The notes beneath the pieces were generated by a model. It had not been told where the DNA came from, made no database searches, and saw nothing but the letters and a program-made list of their open reading frames with translations. DNA of 64,000 nucleotides from Rubrivivax sp. (GTDB lineage Bacteria; Pseudomonadota; Gammaproteobacteria; Burkholderiales; Burkholderiaceae_C): positions 62,001-126,000 of the forward strand of contig JADJYX010000043.1 in assembly GCA_016719535.1 (NCBI GenBank), given 5' to 3'. Both the position numbers and the translations under genes were made by a program. Each line of letters opens with the position of its first letter. Within the stretch, counting starts at the first letter, position 1. Shown here in pieces: positions 26,170 to 34,755 of this stretch.

Positions 26170-27033
26170 TCAGGCCAGCTTCAGCAGCCGCTTCGCGTTT
26201 TCCTTCAGGATCAGCGGCTTGACCTTGTCCTTGAAGCCGGCCTCGTCGAAATCCTTCATCCAGCGCTCGGGCGTGATCAGCGGGAAGTCACTGCCGAAGA
26301 GCATGCGGTCCTTCAGCAGCGTATTGGCGTACTGCACGAGCTGCGGCGGAAAATATTTCGGGCTCCAGCCCGAGAGGTCGATCCATACGTTGGGCTTGTG
26401 CATCGCCAGGCTGAGCGCCTCGTCCTGCCAGGGCCAGCTGGGGTGGGCGACGACGATCTGGATGTCGGGGAAGTCGATCGCCACGTCTTCCAGCAGCATC
26501 GGGTTGCTGTTCTGCAGCCTCAGGCCCCCGCCGCAGCGCATGCCAGAGCCGATGCCGCTGTGGCCGCTGTGGAAGATGGCCGGCAGCTGGTGCTCGGCAA
26601 TCACCTCGTAGATCGGCCACGCCATCCTGTCGTAGGGCAGGAAGCCCTGCACCGTGGGGTGGAACTTGAAGCCCTTGACGCCATGCTCGGCGATCAGCCG
26701 CCGCGCCTCGCGCGCGCCCATCCTGCCCTTGTGCGGGTCGATGGAGGCGAAGGCGATCATCATGTCGCTGTTCTTCTGCGCCGCCTCGCAGATCTCCTCG
26801 TTGGGGATGCGGCGGCGGCCGAGCTGGGCCTCGCTGTCGACCGTGAACATCACCAGGCCGATCCTGTGCTCGCGGTAGTAGGCCACCGTCTCGTCGATGG
26901 TCGGCCGGCGGTTGCTGCCGAAATACCGGTCGGCCGCGCGGTCGTATTCCTCGCCATAGCTGTCGAAGGGGTTCCAGCACGACACCTCGGCATGCGTGTG
27001 GATGTCGATGGCGATGAGGTCGTCCGTCTTCAT
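26170..27033 (-). CDS. Amidohydrolase family protein, probable 4-hydroxyphenyl-beta-ketoacyl-CoA hydrolase
   Basis: A 287-residue metal-dependent hydrolase (amidohydrolase_2). It begins with the metal-binding IDIHTHAEV (His-x-His). Other expected ligands are FKFHPTVQG, FHSGHSG, VVAHPSWPW and LFGSDFPLI with the catalytic Asp. In Rhodococcus and Corynebacterium phd clusters a member of this family is proposed to hydrolyse the beta-ketoacyl-CoA made from hydroxycinnamates, giving hydroxybenzoate and acetyl-CoA. Here it is divergent from crotonase, feruloyl-CoA synthase and SDR genes, which would make its substrate. One of two GTTCA-N5-TGAAC repeats lies 11 bp before its ATG. Another decarboxylase-like activity of the family is possible but less likely in this context. 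Confidence 0.82.
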   Translation of the reverse strand: MKTDDLIAIDIHTHAEVSCWNPFDSYGEEYDRAADRYFGSNRRPTIDETVAYYREHRIGLVMFTVDSEAQLGRRRIPNEEICEAAQKNSDMMIAFASIDPHKGRMGAREARRLIAEHGVKGFKFHPTVQGFLPYDRMAWPIYEVIAEHQLPAIFHSGHSGIGSGMRCGGGLRLQNSNPMLLEDVAIDFPDIQIVVAHPSWPWQDEALSLAMHKPNVWIDLSGWSPKYFPPQLVQYANTLLKDRMLFGSDFPLITPERWMKDFDEAGFKDKVKPLILKENAKRLLKLA

Positions 27034-27043
27034 GGCACTCTCC

Positions 27044-27058
27044 GTTCAGGCCTTGAAC
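27044..27058. promoter_or_regulatory. Inverted repeat GTTCA-N5-TGAAC, amidohydrolase side
   Basis: Perfect 5-bp arms with spacer GGCCT, 11 bp before the amidohydrolase start. It shares GTTCA.G.CTTGAAC with the site at 27134. Candidate operator for the MarR regulator at the far end of the locus. Confidence 0.6.
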
Positions 27059-27133
27059 CAGTTTGCCGCAGCCTGCCGGCATTGTGCTGCTCTGCAGCAT
27101 TCGATTGCTCCTCGGGTTTGCCCTGAGTGGTTT

Positions 27134-27148
27134 GTTCACGTCTTGAAC
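27134..27148. promoter_or_regulatory. Inverted repeat GTTCA-N5-TGAAC, crotonase side
   Basis: Perfect 5-bp arms with spacer CGTCT, 32 bp before the crotonase start and exactly 90 bp from the first copy. The two sites lie in the only divergent promoter region of the locus. Confidence 0.6.
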
Positions 27149-27179
27149 TATCTTCGCGTCCGCAACGCACCGTCTCGCC

Positions 27180-27992
27180 ATGACCCTCGCCTACACCCCC
27201 GCCACCGGCCCCCTCGCCGCCTTCGAGTTGCTGCAGGTCAGCGTCGGCGGCGCCGTCGTGCACGTGCGCCTGAACCGTCCGGCCAAGCGCAATGCGCTGT
27301 CCGACCCGTTGATCCAGCAGCTGCATGCCTGCTTCGTGCAGCTGCCCGATGACTGCCGCGCCGTCGTCGTCAGCGGCGAGGGCCAGCATTTCTGCGCCGG
27401 GCTGGACCTGTCGGAGCTGGTCGCGCGCGACATCCACAGCGCCATGCTGCACTCGCGCATGTGGCATGCCGCCTTCGACGCCATCCAGTTCGGCCGCGTG
27501 CCGGTGGTGGTGGCGTTGCACGGCGCGGTGGTCGGCGGCGGGCTCGAGCTGGCGGCCTCGGCGCACATCCGCGTGGCCGACCGCAGCGCCTACTACGGCC
27601 TGCCCGAGGGCCAGCGCGGCATCTTCGTCGGCGGCGGCGGCTCGGCGCGCATCCCGCGCCTGATGGGTGTGGCCCGCATGACCGACCTCATGATGACCGG
27701 CCGCGTCTACGATGCCGAAGAAGGCCTGGCCGTGGGCCTGTCGCAATATGTGGTCGAGGAGGGCCAGGCGCTGCCCAAGGCGCTGGCGCTGGCCGAGCGC
27801 ATCGCGCAGAACGCGCCGATGAGCAACTTTGCCGTCATGCACGCGCTGCCGCGCATCGCCGACCAGTCGCAGAGCGAAGGCCTGTTCACCGAATCGCTGA
27901 TGGCCGCCGTGGCCGAAAGCACGCCCGAGGCCCAGGACCGGCTGCGCGCCTTCCTCGACGGCCGCGCGGGCAAGGTCGTCAAGGGCGGCTGA
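27180..27992 (+). CDS. Crotonase / enoyl-CoA hydratase family protein
   Basis: A 270-residue crotonase-fold enzyme. Oxyanion-hole motifs are HFCAGLDL near residue 65 and HGAVVGGGLELA near 110. The catalytic region reads YYGLPEGQRGIFVGGGG, with Glu in the usual hydratase position. In this locus it most likely adds water to feruloyl- or coumaroyl-CoA. Because an SDR and a beta-ketoacyl-CoA hydrolase candidate are encoded alongside, hydration followed by oxidation is favoured over the retro-aldol hydratase/lyase reaction (Ech), for which a vanillin dehydrogenase would be expected and none is seen. Two bases separate its stop from the feruloyl-CoA synthase ATG. No clear Shine-Dalgarno is visible. 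Confidence 0.88.
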   Translation: MTLAYTPATGPLAAFELLQVSVGGAVVHVRLNRPAKRNALSDPLIQQLHACFVQLPDDCRAVVVSGEGQHFCAGLDLSELVARDIHSAMLHSRMWHAAFDAIQFGRVPVVVALHGAVVGGGLELAASAHIRVADRSAYYGLPEGQRGIFVGGGGSARIPRLMGVARMTDLMMTGRVYDAEEGLAVGLSQYVVEEGQALPKALALAERIAQNAPMSNFAVMHALPRIADQSQSEGLFTESLMAAVAESTPEAQDRLRAFLDGRAGKVVKGG

Positions 27993-27994
27993 CG

Positions 27995-29866
27995 ATGGCC
28001 CCCACGGCGTCCAGGATCCGCTACCGCGATGCGCAGGTCGGCGGCTGCGTCGAGGCCACGGTGCAGACGCGCGCCGACGGCGCCGTCATCGTGCGCTCGA
28101 CCGAAGCGCTGCGCTGGTTTCCCGACCGCCTCACCGACTGCCTGCAGCAGTGGGCCGCCGAGGCACCCGACCGCGTCCTCGCCGCGCGGCGCGACGACGG
28201 CGGCGACTGGCGCACCATCACCTACGGACAGATGCTGCACCGCGTGCAGGCGGTGGGCCAGGCACTGCTCGACCTGGGACTCTCGGTCGACCGGCCGCTG
28301 GCCATCCTGTCGGGCAACGACCTAGAGCACCTGACGCTGGCACTGGCCGCGATGTGGGCCGGCGTGCCCCATGTGCCGGTGTCGACCGCCTATTCGCTGG
28401 TCTCGCAGGACTTCGGCAAGCTGCGCCACATCCTGTCGGTGACGACGCCGGGGCTGGTCTTCGCCAGCGGGCCCGACTACGCGCGCGCCATCGCCGCCAC
28501 GGTGCCGGCCGATACCCCGGTGGTGCTGACCACGGGCACGCTGGACGACCGCGCGGTGCGCTCGTTCGACGCACTGCTGGCCACCGAGCCCGGGCCGCTG
28601 CTGGTCGACGCGCACCTGAAGGTGGGGCCCGATACGATCGCCAAGTTTCTGTTCACCTCGGGGTCGACCAAGCAGCCCAAGGGCGTCATCACCACGCACC
28701 GCATGATGTGCGCCAACCAGCAGATGCTGCGCCAGTGCCTGGGTTTTCTGGCCGACGAGCCGCCGGTGCTGGTGGACTGGCTGCCCTGGAACCATGTCTT
28801 CGGCGGCAGCCACAACGTGGGCATCACGCTCTACAACGGCGGCACGCTGTACATCGACGACGGCAAGCCCACGCCGGGCGGCATGGCCCAGACGCTGCGC
28901 AACCTGCGCGAGATCAGCCCCACGATCTATTTCAACGTGCCCAAGGGGCTGGAGGAGATCGCGCGCGCGATGGACAGCGACACGCAGCTGCGCGACACGC
29001 TGTTCCGCCGCTGCAAGGCGATGATGTTTGCCGGCGCCGCCCTCAGCCAGGCGGTCTGGGACCAGCTGCACGCCCATGCCGAGGCGGCGGTGGGCGAACG
29101 GGTGCGCATCATCACCGGGCTGGGCATGACCGAGACGGCACCGAGCTGCACCTTCGCCGTCGGCACCGGCGTGGCCTCGGGCCACATCGGGCTGCCGGTG
29201 CCCGGCGTCGAGGTCAAGCTCATTGCCGACGCCGCCAGCGGCAAGACCGAGATCCGCTTCCGCGGCCCCAACGTGATGCCGGGCTACTGGCGCATGCCCG
29301 AGCAGACGGCCGAGGCCTTCGACGAGGAGGGCTTCTACCGCACCGGCGACGCGGCACGCTGGATCGATGCCGCCGACCCGCAGCGCGGCCTCTTCTTCGA
29401 CGGCCGCACGGCCGAGGACTTCAAGCTCTCCACCGGCACCTTCGTCAGCGTGGGGCCGCTGCGCGGCAGGATCGTCGCCGCCGGCGAGCCCTGCGTGCAG
29501 GACGCGGTGATCACCGGCCTCAACCGCGACGACGTCGGCGCGCTGCTGATCCCGCGTGCCGACGAGGTGCGCCGGCTGGCCGGCCTCGGCCCCGAGGCGC
29601 CGCTGCCCGAGGTGCTGCACCATCCCGCGGTGCGCGCCTTCTTTCAATCGTTGGCCGACCGCCTGTGGCGCGAATCCACCGGCAGCGCCAACCGCGTGGC
29701 GCGGCTGCACGTGCTGGCCGAGCCACCGTCGATCGACAAGGGCGAGGTCACCGACAAGGGCTCGATCAACCAGCGCGCGGTGCTGCAGCACCGCGCGTCG
29801 CTGGTCGAGGCGCTGTACGAGGGCGGCGCGTCCGACCCCTTCCTGATCCTGCCGAACAAGGCGTGA
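27995..29866 (+). CDS. fcs: Feruloyl-CoA synthase (acyl-CoA ligase)
   Basis: A 623-residue AMP-forming ligase that activates ferulate, and probably p-coumarate and caffeate, with ATP and CoA. The P-loop-like motif is FLFTSGSTKQPKGV, with Lys in place of the common Gly, as in feruloyl-CoA synthases. GLGMTETAPSC, FYRTGDAARW and FDGRTAEDFKLSTGTFV follow in order; the family's C-terminal lid differs from ordinary ligases. The length fits Fcs (about 590-630). The N-terminal RYRDAQVG...STEALRWFP is also typical of Fcs. It lies 2 bp behind the crotonase gene and 13 bp before the SDR gene, so all three are surely co-transcribed. Confidence 0.9.
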   Translation: MAPTASRIRYRDAQVGGCVEATVQTRADGAVIVRSTEALRWFPDRLTDCLQQWAAEAPDRVLAARRDDGGDWRTITYGQMLHRVQAVGQALLDLGLSVDRPLAILSGNDLEHLTLALAAMWAGVPHVPVSTAYSLVSQDFGKLRHILSVTTPGLVFASGPDYARAIAATVPADTPVVLTTGTLDDRAVRSFDALLATEPGPLLVDAHLKVGPDTIAKFLFTSGSTKQPKGVITTHRMMCANQQMLRQCLGFLADEPPVLVDWLPWNHVFGGSHNVGITLYNGGTLYIDDGKPTPGGMAQTLRNLREISPTIYFNVPKGLEEIARAMDSDTQLRDTLFRRCKAMMFAGAALSQAVWDQLHAHAEAAVGERVRIITGLGMTETAPSCTFAVGTGVASGHIGLPVPGVEVKLIADAASGKTEIRFRGPNVMPGYWRMPEQTAEAFDEEGFYRTGDAARWIDAADPQRGLFFDGRTAEDFKLSTGTFVSVGPLRGRIVAAGEPCVQDAVITGLNRDDVGALLIPRADEVRRLAGLGPEAPLPEVLHHPAVRAFFQSLADRLWRESTGSANRVARLHVLAEPPSIDKGEVTDKGSINQRAVLQHRASLVEALYEGGASDPFLILPNKA

Positions 29867-29879
29867 GGAGAGACACCCG

Positions 29880-30644
29880 ATGAACATCCAAGGACACAGC
29901 GCCCTCGTCACCGGCGGCGGCTCGGGACTGGGCGAAGCGGTGGCGCGCGAACTGGCGCGCCAGGGCGCGAAGGTCACCCTCCTCGACGTCAACGCCGCCC
30001 ATGCGCAGCGCGTGGCGGCCGAGGTCGGCGGCATCGCCTGCACCGGCGATGTGGCCGACGCCGCCAGCGTCACCGCCGCCCTCGATGCCGCCGCGGCTGC
30101 GCATGGCGTGCCGCGCATCGTGATGAACATCGCCGGCATCGGCAAGGCCAACCGCATCATCCAGAAGGACGGCTCGCCGTCGCCGCTGGAGGACTTCGAG
30201 CGTGTGCTGCGCGTCAACCTGGTCGGCACCTACAACGTGGCCCGTCTGGCCGCCGCGCGCATCGCCACGCTCGAGCCGCTGACCGACGGCGAACGCGGCG
30301 TCATCGTCAACACCGCCTCGGTCGCCGCCTTCGACGGCCAGGTCGGCCAGGAGGCCTATTCGGCCAGCAAGGGCGGCGTGGTCGGCATGACGCTGCCGAT
30401 GGCGCGCGACCTGGCGCAGTGGGGCATCCGCGTCTGCACCATCGCGCCGGGCCTGTTCAAGACGCCGCTGCTGGCCACGCTGCCCGAGCCCATCCAGCAG
30501 TCGCTGGCGGCGTCGATCCCCTTCCCCAAGCGGCTGGGTGACCCGGCCGAATTTGCCGCGCTCGCCGCGCACATCGTCACCAACGGCCACCTCAACGGCG
30601 AGGTCATCCGCCTCGACGGTGCGCTGCGCATGGCGCCGCGATGA
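29880..30644 (+). CDS. SDR family dehydrogenase, probable 3-hydroxyacyl-CoA dehydrogenase
   Basis: A 254-residue short-chain dehydrogenase. The cofactor motif is TGGGSGLG at residues 11-18, with Asp in LLDVN suggesting NAD. NIAGIG is near residue 83, and the catalytic Ser (NTASVAAF) and YSASKGG follow. The overall sequence is of the HSD10/HSD17B10 type that oxidises 3-hydroxyacyl-CoA. In the locus it would convert the hydrated aryl-3-hydroxypropionyl-CoA to the beta-keto form. A GAGGAG lies just before the ATG at 29880. It is followed by the ABC transporter genes. Confidence 0.88.
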   Translation: MNIQGHSALVTGGGSGLGEAVARELARQGAKVTLLDVNAAHAQRVAAEVGGIACTGDVADAASVTAALDAAAAAHGVPRIVMNIAGIGKANRIIQKDGSPSPLEDFERVLRVNLVGTYNVARLAAARIATLEPLTDGERGVIVNTASVAAFDGQVGQEAYSASKGGVVGMTLPMARDLAQWGIRVCTIAPGLFKTPLLATLPEPIQQSLAASIPFPKRLGDPAEFAALAAHIVTNGHLNGEVIRLDGALRMAPR

Positions 30645-30714
30645 GCGGTGCCCGTTCCAGTGCCGCCGCGCTCGCCGCCCACCCTCACCCTCACAACCCC
30701 ACAGGAGACAAGCG

Positions 30715-31857
30715 ATGAAGTCCTTCCAACTCAAGACCCTGATGGCCGCGGCCGCCGCGCTGCTGGCCACGGCCTCGGCCTGGGCCGACGTCAACATCGG
30801 CGTCACGCTCTCGCTCACCGGCCCGGCCTCGGGCCTGGGCATCCCGGTGGGCAACCAGTTCAAGCTGTTTCCCAAGGAGATTGCCGGTGAGAAGGTCAAC
30901 CTCATCATCCTCGACGACGCCTCCGACCCCGGCAAGGGCGTCAGCAATGCGCGCCGCTTCGTCACCGACGACAAGGTCGACATGATCTTCGGCGGCTCCA
31001 TCACCACCGTCTCGGCGGCGGTGGCGCCGGTGGCGGCCGAGGCGAAGACGCCGCAGATCGCCATCTCGCCGGTGGGCGTGCCGCCCGACCAGGAACGCTG
31101 GCTGTTCCGCCTGCCGCAGGGCTTCGCGGTGATGGCGCATCCCATCGTCGAGCACATGAAGAAGAACGGCGTCAAGACCGTCGGCTTCCTCGGCTATACC
31201 GACGCCTATGGCGAGCTGTGGCTGAAGGAGTTCACCGCCCAGGGCGAGAAGTCCGGCATCAAGGTGGTGGCGACCGAGCGCTTCGCGCGCAGCGACACCA
31301 GCGTCACGCCGCAGGCGCTGAAGCTGGTGTCGGCCAACCCCGATGCGATGCTGGTCGTGGCCTCGGGCTCGGGTGCCGCGATGCCGCACAAGGCCGTCAT
31401 CGAGCGCGGCTTCAAGGGCAAGGTCTACCAGACGCATGCCGCCGCCACGCCGGACCTGGTGCGCATCGGCGGCAAGGATGTCGAGGGCGCCTTCGTCGTC
31501 AGCGGTCCGGCGGTGGTCGCCGAGCAGCTGCCCGACAGCCACCCGTCCAAGGCGGTGGCGGTCGACTTCGTCACCAAATACGAGGCGGCCTACGGCAAGG
31601 GCTCGCGCAACCAGTTTGCCGGCCATGCCTACGACGCCCGCATCGTGCTGGAGAAGATCCTGCCGGTGGCGCTGAAGAAGGCCAAGCCCGGCACGCCGGA
31701 ATTCCGCGCCGCGCTGCGCGATGCGGTGGAGACCATGGGCCGCACCATCTTCTCGCACGGCGTGATGAACTGGACGCCGACCGACCACAACGGCTACACG
31801 ATGGAAACGGGCGTGATGCTGAAGGTCGCCGGCGGGCAGTTCGTCGTCGAAAAGTGA
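30715..31857 (+). CDS. ABC transporter substrate-binding protein (LivK/aromatic acid type)
   Basis: Periplasmic binding protein of 380 residues with a signal peptide (cleavage after AWA near residue 24). Mature sequence starts DVNIGVTLSLTGPASGLG, the standard type I LivK fold. VDMIFGGSITTVSAAVAPVA and GYTDAYGELW are family landmarks. AGGAGA precedes the ATG at 30715. The neighbours suggest the ligand is an aryl-propenoate or phenylpropanoid acid; members of this family (e.g. Rhodopseudomonas CouP) bind such acids. A cluster of three hairpins separates it from the permease genes. Confidence 0.9.
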   Translation: MKSFQLKTLMAAAAALLATASAWADVNIGVTLSLTGPASGLGIPVGNQFKLFPKEIAGEKVNLIILDDASDPGKGVSNARRFVTDDKVDMIFGGSITTVSAAVAPVAAEAKTPQIAISPVGVPPDQERWLFRLPQGFAVMAHPIVEHMKKNGVKTVGFLGYTDAYGELWLKEFTAQGEKSGIKVVATERFARSDTSVTPQALKLVSANPDAMLVVASGSGAAMPHKAVIERGFKGKVYQTHAAATPDLVRIGGKDVEGAFVVSGPAVVAEQLPDSHPSKAVAVDFVTKYEAAYGKGSRNQFAGHAYDARIVLEKILPVALKKAKPGTPEFRAALRDAVETMGRTIFSHGVMNWTPTDHNGYTMETGVMLKVAGGQFVVEK

Positions 31858-31924
31858 TTCGCCGCAGGCGAATCACTTTCGTCGAAGGCTGACTTGGCGC
31901 AGCCAAGTCAAGGGCCGCAGGCCC
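31851..31924 (+). promoter_or_regulatory. Three consecutive hairpins with GCA loops after the binding-protein gene
   Basis: Hairpin 1 has a 13-bp perfect stem (31851-31863 with 31867-31879) and overlaps the stop codon of the binding-protein gene. Hairpin 2 has an 8-bp stem (31891-31898 with 31902-31909), and hairpin 3 a 5-bp stem (31912-31916 with 31920-31924). All three loops are GCA. No U-tract follows, so this looks like an mRNA-stabilising or partial attenuation element, not a full terminator. Confidence 0.7.
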
Positions 31925-31952
31925 GGCCGAAGACAGAAATGCAAGGAGTCCC

Positions 31953-32990
31953 ATGGACGCGACGATCGCCGGCATCCTGGCCATCGACGGCCTCACCAAC
32001 GGCGCCATCTATGCGCTGCTGGCGCTGGCCACGGTGCTGGTCTTCGCCGTCACGCGGGTGATCTTCATCCCGCAGGGCGAATTCGTCGCCTTCGGCGCGC
32101 TCACGCTGGCGCTGCTGCAGGCCGGCAAGGTGCCCGGCACCGTGTGGTTCCTGCTCGTGCTGGCCGCTGCGGTGGCGCTGGGTGACCTGTGGCACGGCTG
32201 GCGGGCCCGCCGGCCGCTGCCGCGGCTGCTGGCCGGCGCGGCGCGCACGCTGGCGTGGCCGGTGGCGGTGTCGCTGCTGGCCATCTGGGCCGCGCCGCGC
32301 GGCCTGCCGCTGCTGGCGCAGGCGGCGTTGACGGTGGCGCTGGTCACGCCCTTCGGGCCGCTGATCTACCGCCTGGCCTACGAATCGCTGGCCGATGCCA
32401 GCGTGCTGGTGCTGCTGATCGTCTCCGTCGGCGTGCATTTCGCGCTCGTCGGCCTGGGGCTGTATTTCTTCGGCGCCGAGGGTTTCCGCAACCCCAGCTT
32501 CTGGGACGAGCGCTTCAGCGTCGGCGGCGTCACGCTGTCGGGGCAGGCGCTGATCATCTTCCTGGCCTCGGTGGCGCTGATCGTCGGGCTGTGGCTGTTC
32601 TTCGAGAAGTCGCTCGCCGGCAAGGCGCTGCGCGCCACCGCGGTCAACCGCCTGGGCGCGCGGCTGATGGGCATTTCCAGCAGCAGCGCCGGTCGGCTGT
32701 CGTTCACGATGGCGGCCTTCATCGGCGCGCTGTCGGGCCTGCTGATCGGGCCCACCACGACCGTCTTCTACGACAGCGGCTTCCTCATCGGCCTCAAGGG
32801 CTTCGTCGCCGCGGTCTTCGCCGGGCTGGCCAGCTACCCGCTGGCGCTGGTGGGCGCGCTCGGCGTCGGGCTGCTGGAGAGCTTCGGCTCCTTCTGGGCC
32901 AGCGCCTACAAGGAGGTGATCGTGTTCTCCACCATCCTGCCGGTGCTGCTGTGGCGTTCGCTGCGTGACCCGCACGGCGAGGACCATTGA
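31953..32990 (+). CDS. livH: ABC transporter permease, LivH type
   Basis: Inner-membrane permease of 345 residues, longer than the usual 290. It begins ILAIDGLTNGAIYALLALATVLVF, typical of LivH, and ends with the helices around LASYPLALVGALGVGLLESFG. The extra length is an Arg/Pro-rich loop and hydrophobic stretch at about residues 75-125 (WHGWRARRPLPRLL...). AAGGAG precedes the ATG. Its TGA overlaps the ATG of the next gene (TGATG). Confidence 0.9.
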   Translation: MDATIAGILAIDGLTNGAIYALLALATVLVFAVTRVIFIPQGEFVAFGALTLALLQAGKVPGTVWFLLVLAAAVALGDLWHGWRARRPLPRLLAGAARTLAWPVAVSLLAIWAAPRGLPLLAQAALTVALVTPFGPLIYRLAYESLADASVLVLLIVSVGVHFALVGLGLYFFGAEGFRNPSFWDERFSVGGVTLSGQALIIFLASVALIVGLWLFFEKSLAGKALRATAVNRLGARLMGISSSSAGRLSFTMAAFIGALSGLLIGPTTTVFYDSGFLIGLKGFVAAVFAGLASYPLALVGALGVGLLESFGSFWASAYKEVIVFSTILPVLLWRSLRDPHGEDH

Positions 32991-34750
32991 TGTCACGCTG
33001 GATCTTTCCCGCCTTCGCGGCGGTGATGCTGCTGCTGCCCGCGCTGCCGGTGCCCGACTTCTGGATCACGCAGAGCACCTACATCGGCCTGTATGCCATC
33101 GTCTCGCTGGGGCTCGTGCTGCTGACCGGCGTGGCCGGGCTCACGTCCTTCGGCCAGGCCGCCTTCGTCGGCGTGGGCGCCTATACGGCGGCCTTTCTGG
33201 CCACCAAGCTCGGCATCTCGCCCTGGCTGACGCTGTTCGTCGGCGTGACGCTGGCGGTGGCGGCAGCGCTGCTGCTGGGGGCGCTGACGCTGCGCATGTC
33301 GGGCCACTACCTGCCGCTGGCCACCATCGCCTGGGGCCTGGCGCTCAACTACACCATGGCCAACATGGAATGGCTGGGCAAATACGACGGCATCCTCGGC
33401 ATCCCGGCGCTGTCGATCTTCGGCGTCCACCTCGGCACCGGGCGCGGCCTGCACCCGCTGGTGTGGGCGATCGCACTGGCGGCGGCGCTGGCGGCGCTGC
33501 GGCTGCTCGACTCGCGCCCGGGGCGTGCCATCCGCGCACTGAAGAACGGCTCGACCATGGCCGAGGCAATGGGCATCTCGACCTTCCGCTACAAGCTCAC
33601 GGTGTTTGTCTTCGCGGCCTTCCTGGCCGCCGTCTCGGGCTGGCTGTTCGCGCATTTCCAGCGCAGCGTCAGCCCCTCGCCCTTCGGCATCAACAAGGGC
33701 ATCGAGTACCTGTTCATGGCGGTGCTGGGCGGCGTCGGCCATGTCTGGGGCGCCTTCCTCGGCTCGGCGGTGGTGCGGCTGGTGGAGGACAAGCTGCAGG
33801 TGCTGCTGCCGCAGCTCATCGGCACCAGCGGCAATTTCGAGACCATCGTCTTCGGCATCGTGCTGGTGGTGGTGCTGAAGTACGCGCCCGACGGCCTGTG
33901 GACCTTCGTGCAGCGCTGGCTGCCGACCCCGGTGCGCGTGCGCGACTGGGACGGCGCCGCGCCGCTGCCCACGGCGACCAAGCCCGCGCGCGGTGAACTG
34001 CTGCTCGACGTCGACCGCGTGCGCAAGACCTTCGGCGGTCTGGTGGCGGTCAACGACGTCAGCTTCCAGGTGCGCGCCGGCGACATCGTCGGCCTCATCG
34101 GCCCCAACGGCGCCGGCAAGAGCACAACCTTCAACCTGGTCACCGGCGTGCTGTCATTGAGCGGCGGCGCGGTCAATTTCCGCGGCCAGGCGGTGGCCGG
34201 GCTGCCGTCGCGGCAGATCGCACGCCGCGGCATGTCGCGCACCTTCCAGCACGTGAAGATGATCCCCGAGATGACGGTGCTCGAGAACGTGGCGCTGGGC
34301 GGCTACCTGCGCAGCAGCGCCGGCAGCGTGAAGGCCATGCTGCGCCTGGACCGCGCCGAGGAGCGCCAGCTCTTCGCCGAAGCCGAACGGCAGCTCGCGC
34401 GCATCGGCATGGCCGGCCAGATGCACGAGCTGGCCGGCAACCTGGCGCTGGGCCCGCAGCGGCTGATGGAGATCGCGCGTGCGCTGTGCACCGACCCGGC
34501 GCTGCTGCTGCTGGACGAACCCGCCGCCGGACTGCGCCACAAGGAGAAGCAGGCGCTGGGCGAGGTGCTGCGCCAGCTGAAAAGCGAGGGCATGAGCATC
34601 CTGCTGGTCGAGCACGACATGGACTTCGTGATGGGCCTGACCGACCGCATCGTGGTGATGGAATTCGGCACCAAGCTGATGGAAGGCACGCCGGCCGAGG
34701 TGCAGGCCAGCCCGGCCGTGCGCGCGGCCTACCTGGGAACGGAACACTGA
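32990..34750 (+). CDS. Fused ABC permease-ATPase (LivM-LivG)
   Basis: A 586-residue natural fusion. Residues 1 to about 320 are a LivM permease (YIGLYAIVSLGLVLLTGVAGLTS, GISTFRYKL, GGVGHVWGAFLG). After a linker (about 320-345) comes a LivG-type ATPase: Walker A GPNGAGKST at 371-379, SRTFQHVKMI, signature LALGPQRLMEIARAL in place of LSGGQ, Walker B LLLLDEPAAGL and the H-loop LLVEHDMDFV. There is no stop or start codon between the halves. The start is the ATG at 32990, overlapping the livH stop. It supplies one ATPase; LivF supplies the other. Aromatic-acid importers with this fusion are known in Burkholderiales as far as I recall. Confidence 0.92.
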   Translation: MSRWIFPAFAAVMLLLPALPVPDFWITQSTYIGLYAIVSLGLVLLTGVAGLTSFGQAAFVGVGAYTAAFLATKLGISPWLTLFVGVTLAVAAALLLGALTLRMSGHYLPLATIAWGLALNYTMANMEWLGKYDGILGIPALSIFGVHLGTGRGLHPLVWAIALAAALAALRLLDSRPGRAIRALKNGSTMAEAMGISTFRYKLTVFVFAAFLAAVSGWLFAHFQRSVSPSPFGINKGIEYLFMAVLGGVGHVWGAFLGSAVVRLVEDKLQVLLPQLIGTSGNFETIVFGIVLVVVLKYAPDGLWTFVQRWLPTPVRVRDWDGAAPLPTATKPARGELLLDVDRVRKTFGGLVAVNDVSFQVRAGDIVGLIGPNGAGKSTTFNLVTGVLSLSGGAVNFRGQAVAGLPSRQIARRGMSRTFQHVKMIPEMTVLENVALGGYLRSSAGSVKAMLRLDRAEERQLFAEAERQLARIGMAGQMHELAGNLALGPQRLMEIARALCTDPALLLLDEPAAGLRHKEKQALGEVLRQLKSEGMSILLVEHDMDFVMGLTDRIVVMEFGTKLMEGTPAEVQASPAVRAAYLGTEH

Positions 34751-34755
34751 AATGA

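Noticed and set aside
27180..27992. Hydroxycinnamoyl-CoA hydratase-lyase (Ech) as the crotonase function
   Set aside because: Not excluded, but an SDR and a beta-ketoacyl-CoA hydrolase candidate are adjacent and no vanillin dehydrogenase is in the window, so plain hydration is preferred.
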